NCBI RefSeq assembly: GCF_000241325.1
Contig: NZ_BAEI01000094.1
Coordinates: 51,326-115,325, forward strand
Length of the DNA: 64,000 nt
DNA from: Gordonia polyisoprenivorans NBRC 16320 = JCM 10675
GTDB lineage: Bacteria; Actinomycetota; Actinomycetes; Mycobacteriales; Mycobacteriaceae
Reading direction: 5' to 3'
Shown: in pieces, positions 43,349 to 51,765 of the stretch
How the letters are laid out: the number at the start of each line of letters is the position of its first letter
How positions within the stretch are numbered: the stretch's first letter is position 1
Made by a program: the position numbers and the translations under genes
The notes under the pieces: model-generated
Databases searched by the model: none
What the model saw: only the letters and a program-made list of their open reading frames with translations
What the model was told of the DNA's origin: nothing

Positions 43349-44425
43349 TCATGCAACGCTTTCCGCCGCAGAACCATTCGCCGCTGAATGGGCCGTCGGT
43401 TCGGCATTGCGTACGAGATCGAGGGCGATATCGACGATCATGTCCTCTTGACCACCGACGAGTCCACGCCTGCCGACCTCGATCAGGATCGTGCGGACGT
43501 CGATACCGTAGCGGGCGGCGGCGGTCTCGGCGTGACGGAGGAAGCTCGAGTACGCACCGGCGTAGCCGAGGGTCAGTGTTTCCCGATCCACCCGGACCGG
43601 CCGGTCCTGAAGCGGACGCACGATGTCGTCTGCCGCATCCTGGAGTGCGAACAGATCGCACCGGTGCTTCCACCCGTTGAGGTTCGCCACGGCCACGAAC
43701 GGTTCGATCGGGCAGTTGCCCGCTCCCGCGCCCTGCCCGGCGAGTGACGCGTCCACCCGGGTGACCCCCTCCTCAACCGCCACAACGGAATTCGCAACCG
43801 AGAGTGAGAGATTCTCGTGCGCGTGGATGCCGATCTGGGTGTCCGGGTCCAGCACGTCGCGGTAGGCACGGACACGTTCCCGCACGCCGTCCATCGTGAG
43901 CCGGCCACCGGAATCAGTCACGTACACGCAGTGTGCACCATAGGATTCCATCAGCTTCGCCTGCTGTGCCAGTTCGGGAGCCGAGAGCATGTGACTGAGC
44001 ATCAGGAATCCCGACACATCCATTCCCAGCTCTCTCGCGGTGGCGATGTGTTGCGCGGAGACGTCGGCTTCACTGCAGTGCGTCGCCACTCGTACCGATC
44101 GGACTCCTAGCGCATGAGCCCGCTTGAGATCGTGGATGGTGCCGATACCCGGAAGCAAGAGGGTGGTCAGCATCGCGGTCGAGATGTTTTCGGCCGCGAC
44201 CTCGATCCACTCGCTATCGGTGTGCGAGCCGGGACCGTAGGTCAGGCTTCCGCCGGCGAGTCCGTCCCCGTGGGCCACCTCGATCGCATCGACGCCGGCC
44301 CTGTCGAGTGCGGCCACGATCCGCCCGACGTCGGCGGGACTCATTCGGTGCCGTACTGCATGCATGCCGTCGCGGAGTGTGACGTCCTGAATGTACAGGT
44401 CCTGGCCAATCGAATCGTTGTTCAC
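43349..44425 (-). CDS. 4-hydroxy-2-oxovalerate aldolase
   Basis: A 358-residue DmpG/BphI/HsaF-type aldolase that splits 4-hydroxy-2-oxoacids to pyruvate and an aldehyde. DVTLRDGMHAVRH (14-26) holds the catalytic Arg and His and a metal-binding Asp; HAHENLSLSVANS carries the His pair for Mn2+. The C-terminal communication domain pairs with the acylating dehydrogenase encoded 15 bp upstream, forming the usual aldehyde-channelling complex. It is the last gene of the three-gene lower meta pathway operon. Confidence 0.93.
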   Translation of the reverse strand: MNNDSIGQDLYIQDVTLRDGMHAVRHRMSPADVGRIVAALDRAGVDAIEVAHGDGLAGGSLTYGPGSHTDSEWIEVAAENISTAMLTTLLLPGIGTIHDLKRAHALGVRSVRVATHCSEADVSAQHIATARELGMDVSGFLMLSHMLSAPELAQQAKLMESYGAHCVYVTDSGGRLTMDGVRERVRAYRDVLDPDTQIGIHAHENLSLSVANSVVAVEEGVTRVDASLAGQGAGAGNCPIEPFVAVANLNGWKHRCDLFALQDAADDIVRPLQDRPVRVDRETLTLGYAGAYSSFLRHAETAAARYGIDVRTILIEVGRRGLVGGQEDMIVDIALDLVRNAEPTAHSAANGSAAESVA

Positions 44426-44440
44426 CTGGAACCCTTTCTG

Positions 44441-45409
44441 TCAGTTCGTGGTCAACGCGTGCGACGACGAATGCGATTGCGCGCGTGCAGCGATCGCCTC
44501 GCCGGTTCGCAGCGCCGCAGAGGTCATGATGTCAAGGTTGCCCGCGTAGGCCGGAAGGTAATGTGCAGCCCCCTCCACCTCGAGGAACACCGAAACCTTG
44601 TATTTCACAGAGCTTTCGGGTTCTGCCAGCAGCGTGTGAATCGGCTCGTCAGTGGACACCGGCGTGAACTGAACCTCTTGCTTGAGGCGATATCCCGGAA
44701 CATAGTCGGCAACATCGGCGGCCATCGCCGCGATCGACTCGCGAATCTGCTCGTGATCGGCATCGCCGATCAACGCCACCACGGTGTCACGCATGAGCGG
44801 CGGTGGTGATGCAGGGTTGAGGACGATGATGGCCTTGCCGCGAGCCGCGCCACCGACCGATTCGATGGCCGCAGCAGTTGTCTCGGTGAACTCATCGATA
44901 TTGGCCCGCGTCCCCGGTCCCGCGGACGCAGATGCGATCGACGCAACGATCTCGGCATACGGGACCGCGGTGACACGCGAGATCGCATGCACGATGGGGA
45001 TGGTTGCCTGCCCACCACAGGTCACCATGTTCACATTGTCGGCGCCCCGGGCCAGCTGATCATCGAGATTGACCGAGGGAACCACGTACGGTCCGATCGC
45101 CGCAGGGGTCAGATCAACGAGTTTCTTGCCGAAGGGCGCGAGCCGCTCGGCGTTTCTCAGGTGCGCGCCGGCAGACGTTGCGTCGAACACGATGTCTATA
45201 TCATCGAACGTGTCGAGCGCGATCAGACCTTCCACCCCGTGAGCAGTGGTCGGGACCCCGAGACGCTGCGCACGGGCGAGCCCGTCGGAGTCCGGATCGA
45301 TGCCGACGAGCGCACCCATCGTCAAGCCCTGCGATTGCCGCAGAACCTTGATCATGAGATCGGTCCCGATGTTGCCGGAACCGATGATCGCCACGGACAC
45401 CTTGCCCAT
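44441..45409 (-). CDS. Acetaldehyde dehydrogenase (acylating)
   Basis: A 322-residue DmpF/BphJ/HsaG-type enzyme converting the aldolase product aldehyde, NAD+ and CoA to acyl-CoA. The Rossmann motif IIGSGNIGTDL is at 8-18 and the thioester-forming Cys131 lies in VNMVTCGGQATIP. LNPASPPPLMRDTV and YKVSVFLEVEGAAHYLP are typical of the family. The ATG at 45409 overlaps the hydratase stop as TGATG. It should form a heterotetramer with the aldolase. Confidence 0.93.
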   Translation of the reverse strand: MGKVSVAIIGSGNIGTDLMIKVLRQSQGLTMGALVGIDPDSDGLARAQRLGVPTTAHGVEGLIALDTFDDIDIVFDATSAGAHLRNAERLAPFGKKLVDLTPAAIGPYVVPSVNLDDQLARGADNVNMVTCGGQATIPIVHAISRVTAVPYAEIVASIASASAGPGTRANIDEFTETTAAAIESVGGAARGKAIIVLNPASPPPLMRDTVVALIGDADHEQIRESIAAMAADVADYVPGYRLKQEVQFTPVSTDEPIHTLLAEPESSVKYKVSVFLEVEGAAHYLPAYAGNLDIMTSAALRTGEAIAARAQSHSSSHALTTN

Positions 45410-46227
45410 CACAGATCTCCTCGCGCGAAAGAAACCTCGACGATTCCCAGTCCGGAAATCTCGGCCCGCACAACGCTTCCCGGCTGCACCGGCGCCATGG
45501 GTCCCAGCGCACCGGACAGGACCACCTGTCCCGCTCGGAGCGGAGACCCATAGTCCGCGGCGGTACGCGCGAGCCATTGCAGAGCGATCAGGGGGTCGCC
45601 GAGGCAGTCGGCACCGGTGCCCTCGGAGACCACCTCACCGTCCACCGACATCGTCATCGAGGTGGAGATCGGTTCGAAGTCGGCCAGCGAGACCGGATTG
45701 TCACCGAGAACGAACAACCCACTCGACGCGTTGTCGGCAACCGTGTCGGTGATGGTGATGTCCCATGCGGCGACTCGGGAGTCGACGATCTCGATGGCGG
45801 CCACCGCGTGGCCGACAGCAGCACGAACCGTCTCCAGGTCCGTCGGACCGTCGAGATCGGCGGAAAGCGCGAAGGCCACCTCCGCTTCGACCTTTGGCTG
45901 CAAGAGCACTCCCACGGGTACTTCGGAAAGCCCGGAGACGTCCATGTCGGCGAAGAGAACCCCGAAATCGGGTTGGTCCACGCCCAGTTGACGCTGGACG
46001 GCCGGCGAGGTCAGCCCTATCTTTCGGCCGACGATCCGAGCGCCGTCACGCTCACAGTCGTCGACGAAGCGCTGTTGCACCTCGTATGCCGCGGCGACGT
46101 CCTCGGTGCCGAGCAGATCACGCACCGGAGGGCAGGGCGTCGCGGTGCGCCGTGCCGCAGCCAACCGCTCGGCGGCCGAGACGATGACACGCGGCGTGTC
46201 GTTCTGGAGCTTTTCGGTAGCAGTCAT
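45409..46227 (-). CDS. 2-hydroxypenta-2,4-dienoate hydratase
   Basis: A 272-residue member of the DmpE/BphH/HsaE family (fumarylacetoacetate hydrolase-like fold), hydrating 2-hydroxypentadienoates to 4-hydroxy-2-oxoacids. The metal-binding acidic residues are in PKVEAEVAFAL and AVAAIEIVDSR, after the conserved GRKIGLTSPAVQ. The ATG at 46227 follows GAGGT. It is the first gene of the lower-pathway operon and faces the dioxygenase beta gene across a 201-bp region with two GTTCC-N7-GGAAC repeats. Confidence 0.92.
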   Translation of the reverse strand: MTATEKLQNDTPRVIVSAAERLAAARRTATPCPPVRDLLGTEDVAAAYEVQQRFVDDCERDGARIVGRKIGLTSPAVQRQLGVDQPDFGVLFADMDVSGLSEVPVGVLLQPKVEAEVAFALSADLDGPTDLETVRAAVGHAVAAIEIVDSRVAAWDITITDTVADNASSGLFVLGDNPVSLADFEPISTSMTMSVDGEVVSEGTGADCLGDPLIALQWLARTAADYGSPLRAGQVVLSGALGPMAPVQPGSVVRAEISGLGIVEVSFARGDL

Positions 46228-46291
46228 CGAATACCTCGCTGTCGGTTCACGAGTGAAGAATGCAGCCGTGACGACCGATGGCGGCAGAGTT

Positions 46292-46310
46292 CGTTCCGTT
46301 CGCCGGAACG
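46292..46310. promoter_or_regulatory. IclR-type operator candidate, site 1
   Basis: CGTTCC-GTTCGCC-GGAACG is a perfect 6-bp-arm inverted repeat with a 7-bp spacer, the same form as three other sites in this pathway. Confidence 0.6.
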
Positions 46311-46330
46311 TGTCCGCTCCCGGGCCCGCT

Positions 46331-46349
46331 CGTTCCAGACCCCGGAACA
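46331..46349. promoter_or_regulatory. IclR-type operator candidate, site 2
   Basis: CGTTCC-AGACCCC-GGAACA has 5-bp matching arms (GTTCC/GGAAC) and the same 7-bp spacer. Confidence 0.55.
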
Positions 46350-46428
46350 CACCGTGGCCGGCAGCGGGCCGCGTCGACGAGTGTCGATACGCAGACCTGG
46401 GTACCAGGCACCGAGCCGAGGAGTGAAC

Positions 46429-46947
46429 ATGGTTGATGTCGTAGCCCGCCCGAACATCGCCGAGTCGATGGCCCTTTCCCATGAGGTGGAGCAGTTTCTC
46501 TACCGCGAGGCCGAGATGCTCGATTCATGGCGCCTACCAGAGTGGCTGGAACTATTCGGTCCGACCGGCCTCTATCTCATTCCTTCCACCGACAAACCGG
46601 ACGGCGACCCGGCTCGCGATCTGTTTCTCGTCCAGGATGACCGATTCCTGTTGGAACAGCGCATCAATTCACTCATGCGCCGTTCGGCTCACGCCGAGTA
46701 TCCGCATTCGCGTACCCGGCGGCTGGTATCCAACGTTCGGGTCGCCGTGCAGACCGAGGCCACCCTGCAGGTCTCTGCCAACTTCGCCGTCTTCCGGATG
46801 CGTGGTGGCACGGTGGATACCTACATAGGCCATTACGATCACATCCTGGAACGCGACGAGGACCACGGCTTCCGCTTCCTCACCCGGCGATCTGTGCTCG
46901 ACCTCGATGCCCTGCGCCCGCACGGCAAGGTGAGCATCATCCTATGA
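46429..46947 (+). CDS. Ring-hydroxylating dioxygenase beta subunit
   Basis: A 172-residue protein with the SnoaL/NTF2-like fold of dioxygenase small subunits. Typical features are VEQFLYREAEMLDSWRLPEWLELF at the N-terminus, the Arg/His-rich SLMRRSAHAEYPHSRTRRLVSNV in the middle, and RRSVLDLDALRPHGKVSIIL at the end. It has no catalytic residues and supports the alpha3beta3 hexamer. The matching alpha gene is 1.6 kb away on the other strand. A GAGGAG site precedes the ATG, and the stop overlaps the SDR start by 4 bp. Confidence 0.9.
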   Translation: MVDVVARPNIAESMALSHEVEQFLYREAEMLDSWRLPEWLELFGPTGLYLIPSTDKPDGDPARDLFLVQDDRFLLEQRINSLMRRSAHAEYPHSRTRRLVSNVRVAVQTEATLQVSANFAVFRMRGGTVDTYIGHYDHILERDEDHGFRFLTRRSVLDLDALRPHGKVSIIL

Positions 46948-47747
46948 GCCGGCTGGCCGACAAAGTCGCCGTGATCACCGGCACCAGCCCCAACATCGGC
47001 GGGACGCTTGCCGCGGGGCTCGCAGCCGAAGGCGCGCGGGTGGTGTGTACCGATCTTTCCGGCGACGTCGCCGAGGCCTGCGCCGCGGGTATCCGAGCCG
47101 CCGGCGGCGAAGCCATCGCGGTCGCCGGTGACGTCACCGACCCCGATCACGCGAACGAGGCCATTTCCCGAGCACTCTCGCAGTGGGGGCGTGTCGACAT
47201 CCTGGTCAACAATGCGGTCTTTTTCCGACAGCAGGGACTACTCTCGATGCCCTACGACGTCTATCGCGCGCAACTCGACGTCATTCTCGGCGGCGCCTTT
47301 CTGTTCACTCGCGCTGCTGCGACGGCAATGATCGAGCGCGGTGAGGGCGGCAGCGTGATCAACGTGCTCTCGACCGCGGCATTTCAGGGGCAGCCCGGAA
47401 ACATCGGATACTCCACCGCCAAGAGCGGGCTGCTCAACTTCACGCGTTCGGTGGCGATGGAGTTGGCCGAATTCAATATCCGGGTCAATGGTTTCGCTCC
47501 CACCGCCACCGCACCAACCAACCCGGCAGCCATCGCGCAGATGGAAGAGCTCGTCACCCGACCCCAGGAGTACCAGATGGACTTCTCTGCCCAGATACCG
47601 ATGTCGCGTCTGCCCGCCCCGCAGGACTATGTCGGTGCCGTGGTCTTCCTCGCTTCTGACGAGGCGTCGATGGTAACCGGAACCAGCATCACCGTGGACG
47701 GGGGTGCAGGCGCGAAGTACTGGCCATGGATTCCCCACCGCGCATAG
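46944..47747 (+). CDS. SDR-family cis-dihydrodiol dehydrogenase-like protein
   Basis: A 267-residue classical SDR with the complete active site: cofactor motif TGTSPNIGG (12-20), NNAV, the catalytic Ser in NVLSTAAF and YSTAK. It should be the dehydrogenase that re-aromatises the diol formed by the Rieske dioxygenase, giving a catechol with NADH, because it is translationally coupled to the beta-subunit gene. The first glycine-rich loop is slightly unusual (TSPNIGG in place of xxGIGxG). Confidence 0.85.
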   Translation: MSRLADKVAVITGTSPNIGGTLAAGLAAEGARVVCTDLSGDVAEACAAGIRAAGGEAIAVAGDVTDPDHANEAISRALSQWGRVDILVNNAVFFRQQGLLSMPYDVYRAQLDVILGGAFLFTRAAATAMIERGEGGSVINVLSTAAFQGQPGNIGYSTAKSGLLNFTRSVAMELAEFNIRVNGFAPTATAPTNPAAIAQMEELVTRPQEYQMDFSAQIPMSRLPAPQDYVGAVVFLASDEASMVTGTSITVDGGAGAKYWPWIPHRA

Positions 47748-47796
47748 CAATGACGACCCCACCCCCAAGCCACACCCAATGGATACGGAGGGCCCG

Positions 47797-48495
47797 ATGA
47801 CCACTGTGATGATTGCACCGACGTCGGCGGTGATCACTCTCGACGCCGTGGAGACAGTGATTCGCGAGATAACTTTGGGCGGCTCCCCGGACGGGATCGT
47901 GATTCTTGCGGTCGAGCCCGGGTTGCTCGACGTCCTCGGCGTCGAGATCATGAATCGGCTCGCCGAAGACGGCTACGAGTCCCTCGCTGCGGGCTGTGAC
48001 ACGGGCCGGCTCGATGGACTCCTCGATCGCGCCGGATCTCGCGGTTGGACGCCGGAGCAGGTGGGCGTCTTGGGCCTGGGCCGCAGCGGTCAGCTTGTTC
48101 TCGAGGCCGCAACTCGCCTGGAATTCGGTGCAGCTGTGAGTATTTCAGCGACTCACCAACCAGAAGGATCAACAGGGCGATTGACCGACCATGTCCGTGG
48201 CTCGCTGTCGACGCCGTGGCTGGGCCTTTTCGGCTCAGCCGATCCCGGCGCGGATCACCATGCGATCACCGAGTTGACCCGTACCCTTGACGCGAATTCC
48301 CTTGTCCACAGCGAAATCGTGCGATACCCCGGTGTCGGTCGAGAGTTCTATCGCCATGCCGATCAGGACGGGCTCAGCTACGGCGCGTGGTACGACTCAT
48401 GGCAACGGACCATTGAGTGGTTCGGCGCACGCGTCGCTCCCCGGCCCACCCCGCTCGCGCTGAAGTGGCGCGAGCGGGGTGCAAACCGCGACTGA
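47797..48495 (+). CDS. Dienelactone-hydrolase-like alpha/beta protein
   Basis: A 232-residue alpha/beta-hydrolase-fold protein resembling dienelactone hydrolases in size and C-terminal pattern (TPWLGLFGSADPGADHHAI, YPGVGREFYRHADQDGLS). The nucleophile elbow reads VLGLGRSGQLVLEA, so the Cys or Ser expected in GxCxGG is Gly; the next Ser is displaced. The His is probably that of FYRHAD. It may be inactive or use another residue. The ATG at 47797 has GGAGGG upstream. It follows the SDR by 49 bp and ends at a converging terminator region. Confidence 0.7.
   Translation: MTTVMIAPTSAVITLDAVETVIREITLGGSPDGIVILAVEPGLLDVLGVEIMNRLAEDGYESLAAGCDTGRLDGLLDRAGSRGWTPEQVGVLGLGRSGQLVLEAATRLEFGAAVSISATHQPEGSTGRLTDHVRGSLSTPWLGLFGSADPGADHHAITELTRTLDANSLVHSEIVRYPGVGREFYRHADQDGLSYGAWYDSWQRTIEWFGARVAPRPTPLALKWRERGANRD
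48447..48481. terminator. Strong hairpin at the 3' end of the hydrolase-like gene
   Basis: CACCCCGCTCGCGC pairs perfectly over 14 bp with GCGCGAGCGGGGTG around a 7-base loop. It lies within the last codons of the gene, so its role as a terminator is uncertain; a second hairpin follows at 48534. Confidence 0.4.
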
Positions 48496-48533
48496 CCGCG
48501 ACGTGGGTCGGCACCGTCGGAAAACGCGGCCGA

Positions 48534-48573
48534 GCAGAACGCCGTCGGACCCTCGGGACCGGCGGCGTTCTGC
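48534..48573. terminator. Terminator hairpin between converging genes
   Basis: GCAGAACGCCG pairs with CGGCGTTCTGC over 11 bp, with an 18-base loop that can partly pair internally. It separates the hydrolase-like gene from the converging dioxygenase alpha gene. Confidence 0.6.
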
Positions 48574-48587
48574 GCTATCGATTCACG

Positions 48588-49913
48588 TCACCGAGCAGAT
48601 ACCGCAGGTGGCGGCGCCTCCGAGTGGCGACGCTGGGCCGTGAACACCTCGCCGAGTTCGTCCTGCTCCTCGGGCGGCAGCACCTCTCCGGTGACCAACT
48701 CGTTCCACCGACGCCACCACGTGCGCATCTGCAACTCGTCGGTGCTCGAGGCTGCCGACTTGTTCATTCCTCGGGAGATGTCTGACCAGCCCAACTCCCG
48801 ACGTCCGCCGTAGCCCACCTGGCAGCTCTCCAACGCCTCGACATCGTCGGGCGACGCGAGACCGCCCGGCCCCCAGAACGTGAGGAAGTTGTCGAGCCGC
48901 TGCTTACGCAGTTCGCTCCCCTCCTCCGGCGGCGCGAGCTCCCAGGCGGTCACCTCCATGTAGTCGGCTGCCAGCGGATCGATCTTGCGAATCAGAACAC
49001 CCATGACGAGATCGATGACGACGAGATTGGGAAAGATCACCAGGTTGCGATTTCCCTGCATCCGGTTCACCCAACCGTCGCCGTACAACTCCCGGAAGTG
49101 GGCGAATCTCGCGTCGCGCTCCGACGCGCCCTCGGTTGACAGCGGACGTCCGAACAAGCCCTCGGTCGCCGGAGCGCCAGCGATCACCGCATGCCCGTTG
49201 CCGAGATCGATCGCGCGGGATTCCGCGAGCGCACCCGGGTCGAGCGCCCCACGCGCCGCCAACACCATCTCGAAATATCTCTGGTGGGTCGAGACGGCGT
49301 GATAGCCGTCGAAACTGTTTTCCACCAACAGCTTCCAGTTGGCCTTTACCGAGTACTCGTGGGTGCCGTCGAGAACCTCCATGCCCGACTCCGATTGGTC
49401 GCACACGAGATCGAGGTACTCGGCTGCGCCGGCGAGATAGGTGCGCAAATCGATGATGTCCGGGTCGAAGCTGACGAACACGAACCCCCGGTAACTGTCG
49501 ACCTTGGCAGGTGCGGCAAGATCGGGACGAGCGAAATCGGCACCGTAGGCAGCGTCGTCGGGCATCGAGACCATGTCGCCGGAGGTACTGAAGCTCCATC
49601 CGTGATAGAAGCATGTCATGAAACGTGCGTTGCCCTGACGTTCGCGGCACAACATCGCTCCTCGGTGCGGGCACGAGTTGATCCACACCCGGATCGCATT
49701 CTTGGAATCCCTGGCAAAGATCAGCGGCCGACCGGCAACCGTGCGAGTCCGGAAATCATTCTTCTTTTTCAGCTCGGTCTCGTGACCGACATAGAGCCAA
49801 CTGTGTTCGAAGATATTGTCACGCTCCTTGGCGAATACCTCCGGGCTCACCATCGCCTCGCGATTCACGCGGAATCGCGGCATCTCTCGGTCGTCGATCA
49901 CATACTCGGACAC
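48588..49913 (-). CDS. Ring-hydroxylating dioxygenase alpha subunit (Rieske)
   Basis: A 441-residue large subunit of a three-component aromatic dioxygenase. Rieske ligands are Cys81/His83 (CPHRGAML) and Cys101/His104 (CFYHGW). The mononuclear iron segment is ENSFDGYHAVSTHQRYF, with Asp202, His205 and His210. The two-His pattern and length resemble benzoate, toluate and cumate type enzymes, which would fit an aromatic acid substrate, but this is a judgement by eye. It diverges from the ferredoxin and reductase genes across a region with one GGTTCC-N7-GGAACC site. Confidence 0.92.
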   Translation of the reverse strand: MSEYVIDDREMPRFRVNREAMVSPEVFAKERDNIFEHSWLYVGHETELKKKNDFRTRTVAGRPLIFARDSKNAIRVWINSCPHRGAMLCRERQGNARFMTCFYHGWSFSTSGDMVSMPDDAAYGADFARPDLAAPAKVDSYRGFVFVSFDPDIIDLRTYLAGAAEYLDLVCDQSESGMEVLDGTHEYSVKANWKLLVENSFDGYHAVSTHQRYFEMVLAARGALDPGALAESRAIDLGNGHAVIAGAPATEGLFGRPLSTEGASERDARFAHFRELYGDGWVNRMQGNRNLVIFPNLVVIDLVMGVLIRKIDPLAADYMEVTAWELAPPEEGSELRKQRLDNFLTFWGPGGLASPDDVEALESCQVGYGGRRELGWSDISRGMNKSAASSTDELQMRTWWRRWNELVTGEVLPPEEQDELGEVFTAQRRHSEAPPPAVSAR

Positions 49914-49994
49914 CGGGGTCCTCCTTCATGCTGTGGCTGTCGATTGTGGCCTGTGTCTCGACTCTCACTCAATCCGCGATCGAATGGAGCTGCC

Positions 49995-50013
49995 GGTTCC
50001 ATCCGCCGGAACC
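49995..50013. promoter_or_regulatory. IclR-type operator candidate, site 3
   Basis: GGTTCC-ATCCGCC-GGAACC is a perfect 6-bp-arm inverted repeat between the divergent dioxygenase alpha and ferredoxin genes, 82 bp and 118 bp from the two starts. Confidence 0.65.
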
Positions 50014-50130
50014 CCGGCTATGACTCCGGTCACCGGGAGCCTGACACTGAACCCACGCAACTCATTGCCTCTCGTCGCCGGGCTCCGAAGTGCGACAAAC
50101 CGAATCGCGACTCTGCGAAGGAGTGAGGGT

Positions 50131-50457
50131 ATGGAAGACACCCAGACGGTCGAACGTCGATTCGCTTGCATGGTGGACGATCTCCACAATGGCGAGTCCA
50201 TGACGGTGCCCGGAGACATCGCCGTCGCGCTGTTCCGCAACGAAGAAGGGCAGTTCTTCGCCACAGCCGACATCTGCACCCACGAGGAGTGGTCTCTCGG
50301 GTCCGACAGCGACCTCGAAGGCGACGAGGTGATCTGCCCGCTTCACATGGCGCGCTTCGACATTCGTAGCGGAGCACCACTGTGCTTCCCGGCAACCGTA
50401 GCCCTCAGGACCTTCGACGTCGAGGTCGACGACGACAAGGTCTACATCTTCCACTGA
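50131..50457 (+). CDS. Rieske-type ferredoxin
   Basis: A 108-residue soluble Rieske ferredoxin. Cluster ligands are Cys49/His51 (CTHEEWSL) and Cys69/His72 (CPLHMARFDIRSG). It should carry electrons from the FAD reductase encoded 59 bp downstream to the dioxygenase alpha subunit. The ATG at 50131 has AAGGAG 8 bp upstream; a longer reading to 49816 has no homology and overlaps the alpha gene. Confidence 0.92.
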   Translation: MEDTQTVERRFACMVDDLHNGESMTVPGDIAVALFRNEEGQFFATADICTHEEWSLGSDSDLEGDEVICPLHMARFDIRSGAPLCFPATVALRTFDVEVDDDKVYIFH

Positions 50458-50516
50458 ATCGCTGCCATTTCGGCCACGTCGGCGGCCCCACCGTCGACCA
50501 CCATTTTAGGAGAATC

Positions 50517-51725
50517 ATGCATGTCGTGATCGTCGGCGCCTCCGTCGCCGGGATCCGAACCGTCCAGGCTTTGCGAGCCCAAGGCTACGGCGGTCGGATC
50601 ACGGTGCTGGGAGACGAACTGTACCCGCCCTACGACAAGCCACCGCTGTCGAAAGAGATGCTCGATCCCGATGCAGACGGCAGCCCTGTCGAATTGGTCG
50701 ACGCGCAGACGCTCGAGGCGCTGTCGGTGGATCTGCGGCTCGGTGTGCGCGCCACGGCGGTGGACACCGACGCCAAGGTCGTGTCCACCGACTCGATCGG
50801 CGAGATCGCGTACGACACGCTGGTCATCGCGACCGGCATGAGCCCGCGAACGCTCCCGGAAGCCGACCGGTTCGCCAACGTCTACACCATCCGCACCGTC
50901 GACGATGCGCGTGCCCTGCATGCCGAACTGTCCGTCGGACGCCGGGTAGTCGTCATTGGCGCCGGCTTCATCGGTGCCGAGTTTGCCTCGGCCGCAAGAT
51001 CACACGGCGTTGCGGTGACACTCGTCGAAGCTCAGGAGGCGCCGTTGGCCGCCCAGTTGGGCGCGTCGGTCGGGATCACACTCGCCGAACTCCATTCCCA
51101 TAACGGCGTGCAGATCCATACCGGCGTGCGTTGTGCCGGGTTCACCGGCGACGGACGGGTCACCGCGGTGAATCTGTCCGACGGACATTCACTCCCAGCC
51201 GATTTCGTGGTAGTCGGGATCGGAGCGAGTCCCGCCGTCGACTGGCTGAAGTCCTCCGGCATTGAGCTCGACAACGGGATTCGCTGTGACGCCACACTGA
51301 GGGCCAAGGGATGCCATGACATCTACGCGGCCGGCGACGTCGCGTATCGGGAGCATCCAACCTATGGCGAGCCGATGCGGATCGAGCACTGGACCAACGC
51401 CAATGATCACGCAGCCATCATCGCTGCCGATCTCCTCGGTGCCGCACCGCCGCGACCCACGCTGCCGTACGTATGGTCCGATCAGTACGGCAAGCGTATC
51501 CAGATCGTGGGGCGGCCGGCGGCCGGCGTGCCGACGATCCGCACAGGCACCGCAGTGACCGGCGATCTTGTGGTCGGTTACACCGATTCCCACGGCGTCG
51601 TGGTCGGCGCTCTCGTCGTTGACAATCCGCGCTTGCTGATGAAGTTACGCAGGGCGATCACAGCAGGTGCCGACCGAGCCGAAGTCGAGGCGGCAGTGCT
51701 CGCGACAGCCCCGGCCGGCGCGTGA
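50517..51725 (+). CDS. FAD-dependent ferredoxin reductase
   Basis: A 402-residue NAD(P)H:ferredoxin reductase of the BphA4/CndA type. FAD motif VVIVGASVAGIRT at the N-terminus, NAD motif VVIGAGFIGAEFAS at about 140-153, and the FAD-contact segment YAAGDVAYREHP at about 265-276, followed by EHWTNANDHA. The first glycine loop is GASVAG rather than GAGxAG, as in many of these reductases. AGGAGA precedes the ATG. It completes the electron chain for the dioxygenase and perhaps for the orphan Rieske protein at 27.3 kb. Confidence 0.92.
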   Translation: MHVVIVGASVAGIRTVQALRAQGYGGRITVLGDELYPPYDKPPLSKEMLDPDADGSPVELVDAQTLEALSVDLRLGVRATAVDTDAKVVSTDSIGEIAYDTLVIATGMSPRTLPEADRFANVYTIRTVDDARALHAELSVGRRVVVIGAGFIGAEFASAARSHGVAVTLVEAQEAPLAAQLGASVGITLAELHSHNGVQIHTGVRCAGFTGDGRVTAVNLSDGHSLPADFVVVGIGASPAVDWLKSSGIELDNGIRCDATLRAKGCHDIYAAGDVAYREHPTYGEPMRIEHWTNANDHAAIIAADLLGAAPPRPTLPYVWSDQYGKRIQIVGRPAAGVPTIRTGTAVTGDLVVGYTDSHGVVVGALVVDNPRLLMKLRRAITAGADRAEVEAAVLATAPAGA

Positions 51726-51765
51726 ATCAGGCTGTATATCAACACTATTACACCAAGGAGTTGTC

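Larger units (their letters stand above)
46228..46428. promoter_or_regulatory. Divergent promoter region with two IclR-type operators
   Basis: The space between the hydratase and dioxygenase-beta genes holds CGTTCC-N7-GGAACG at 46292-46310 and CGTTCC-N7-GGAACA at 46331-46349, centres 39 bp apart. No gene is evident. The paired sites could serve the two divergent promoters. Confidence 0.6.

Noticed and set aside
46944..48495. A ring-hydroxylating operon continuing through the hydrolase-like gene into the alpha subunit
   Set aside because: The alpha gene is on the opposite strand and a hairpin at 48534-48573 separates the units.
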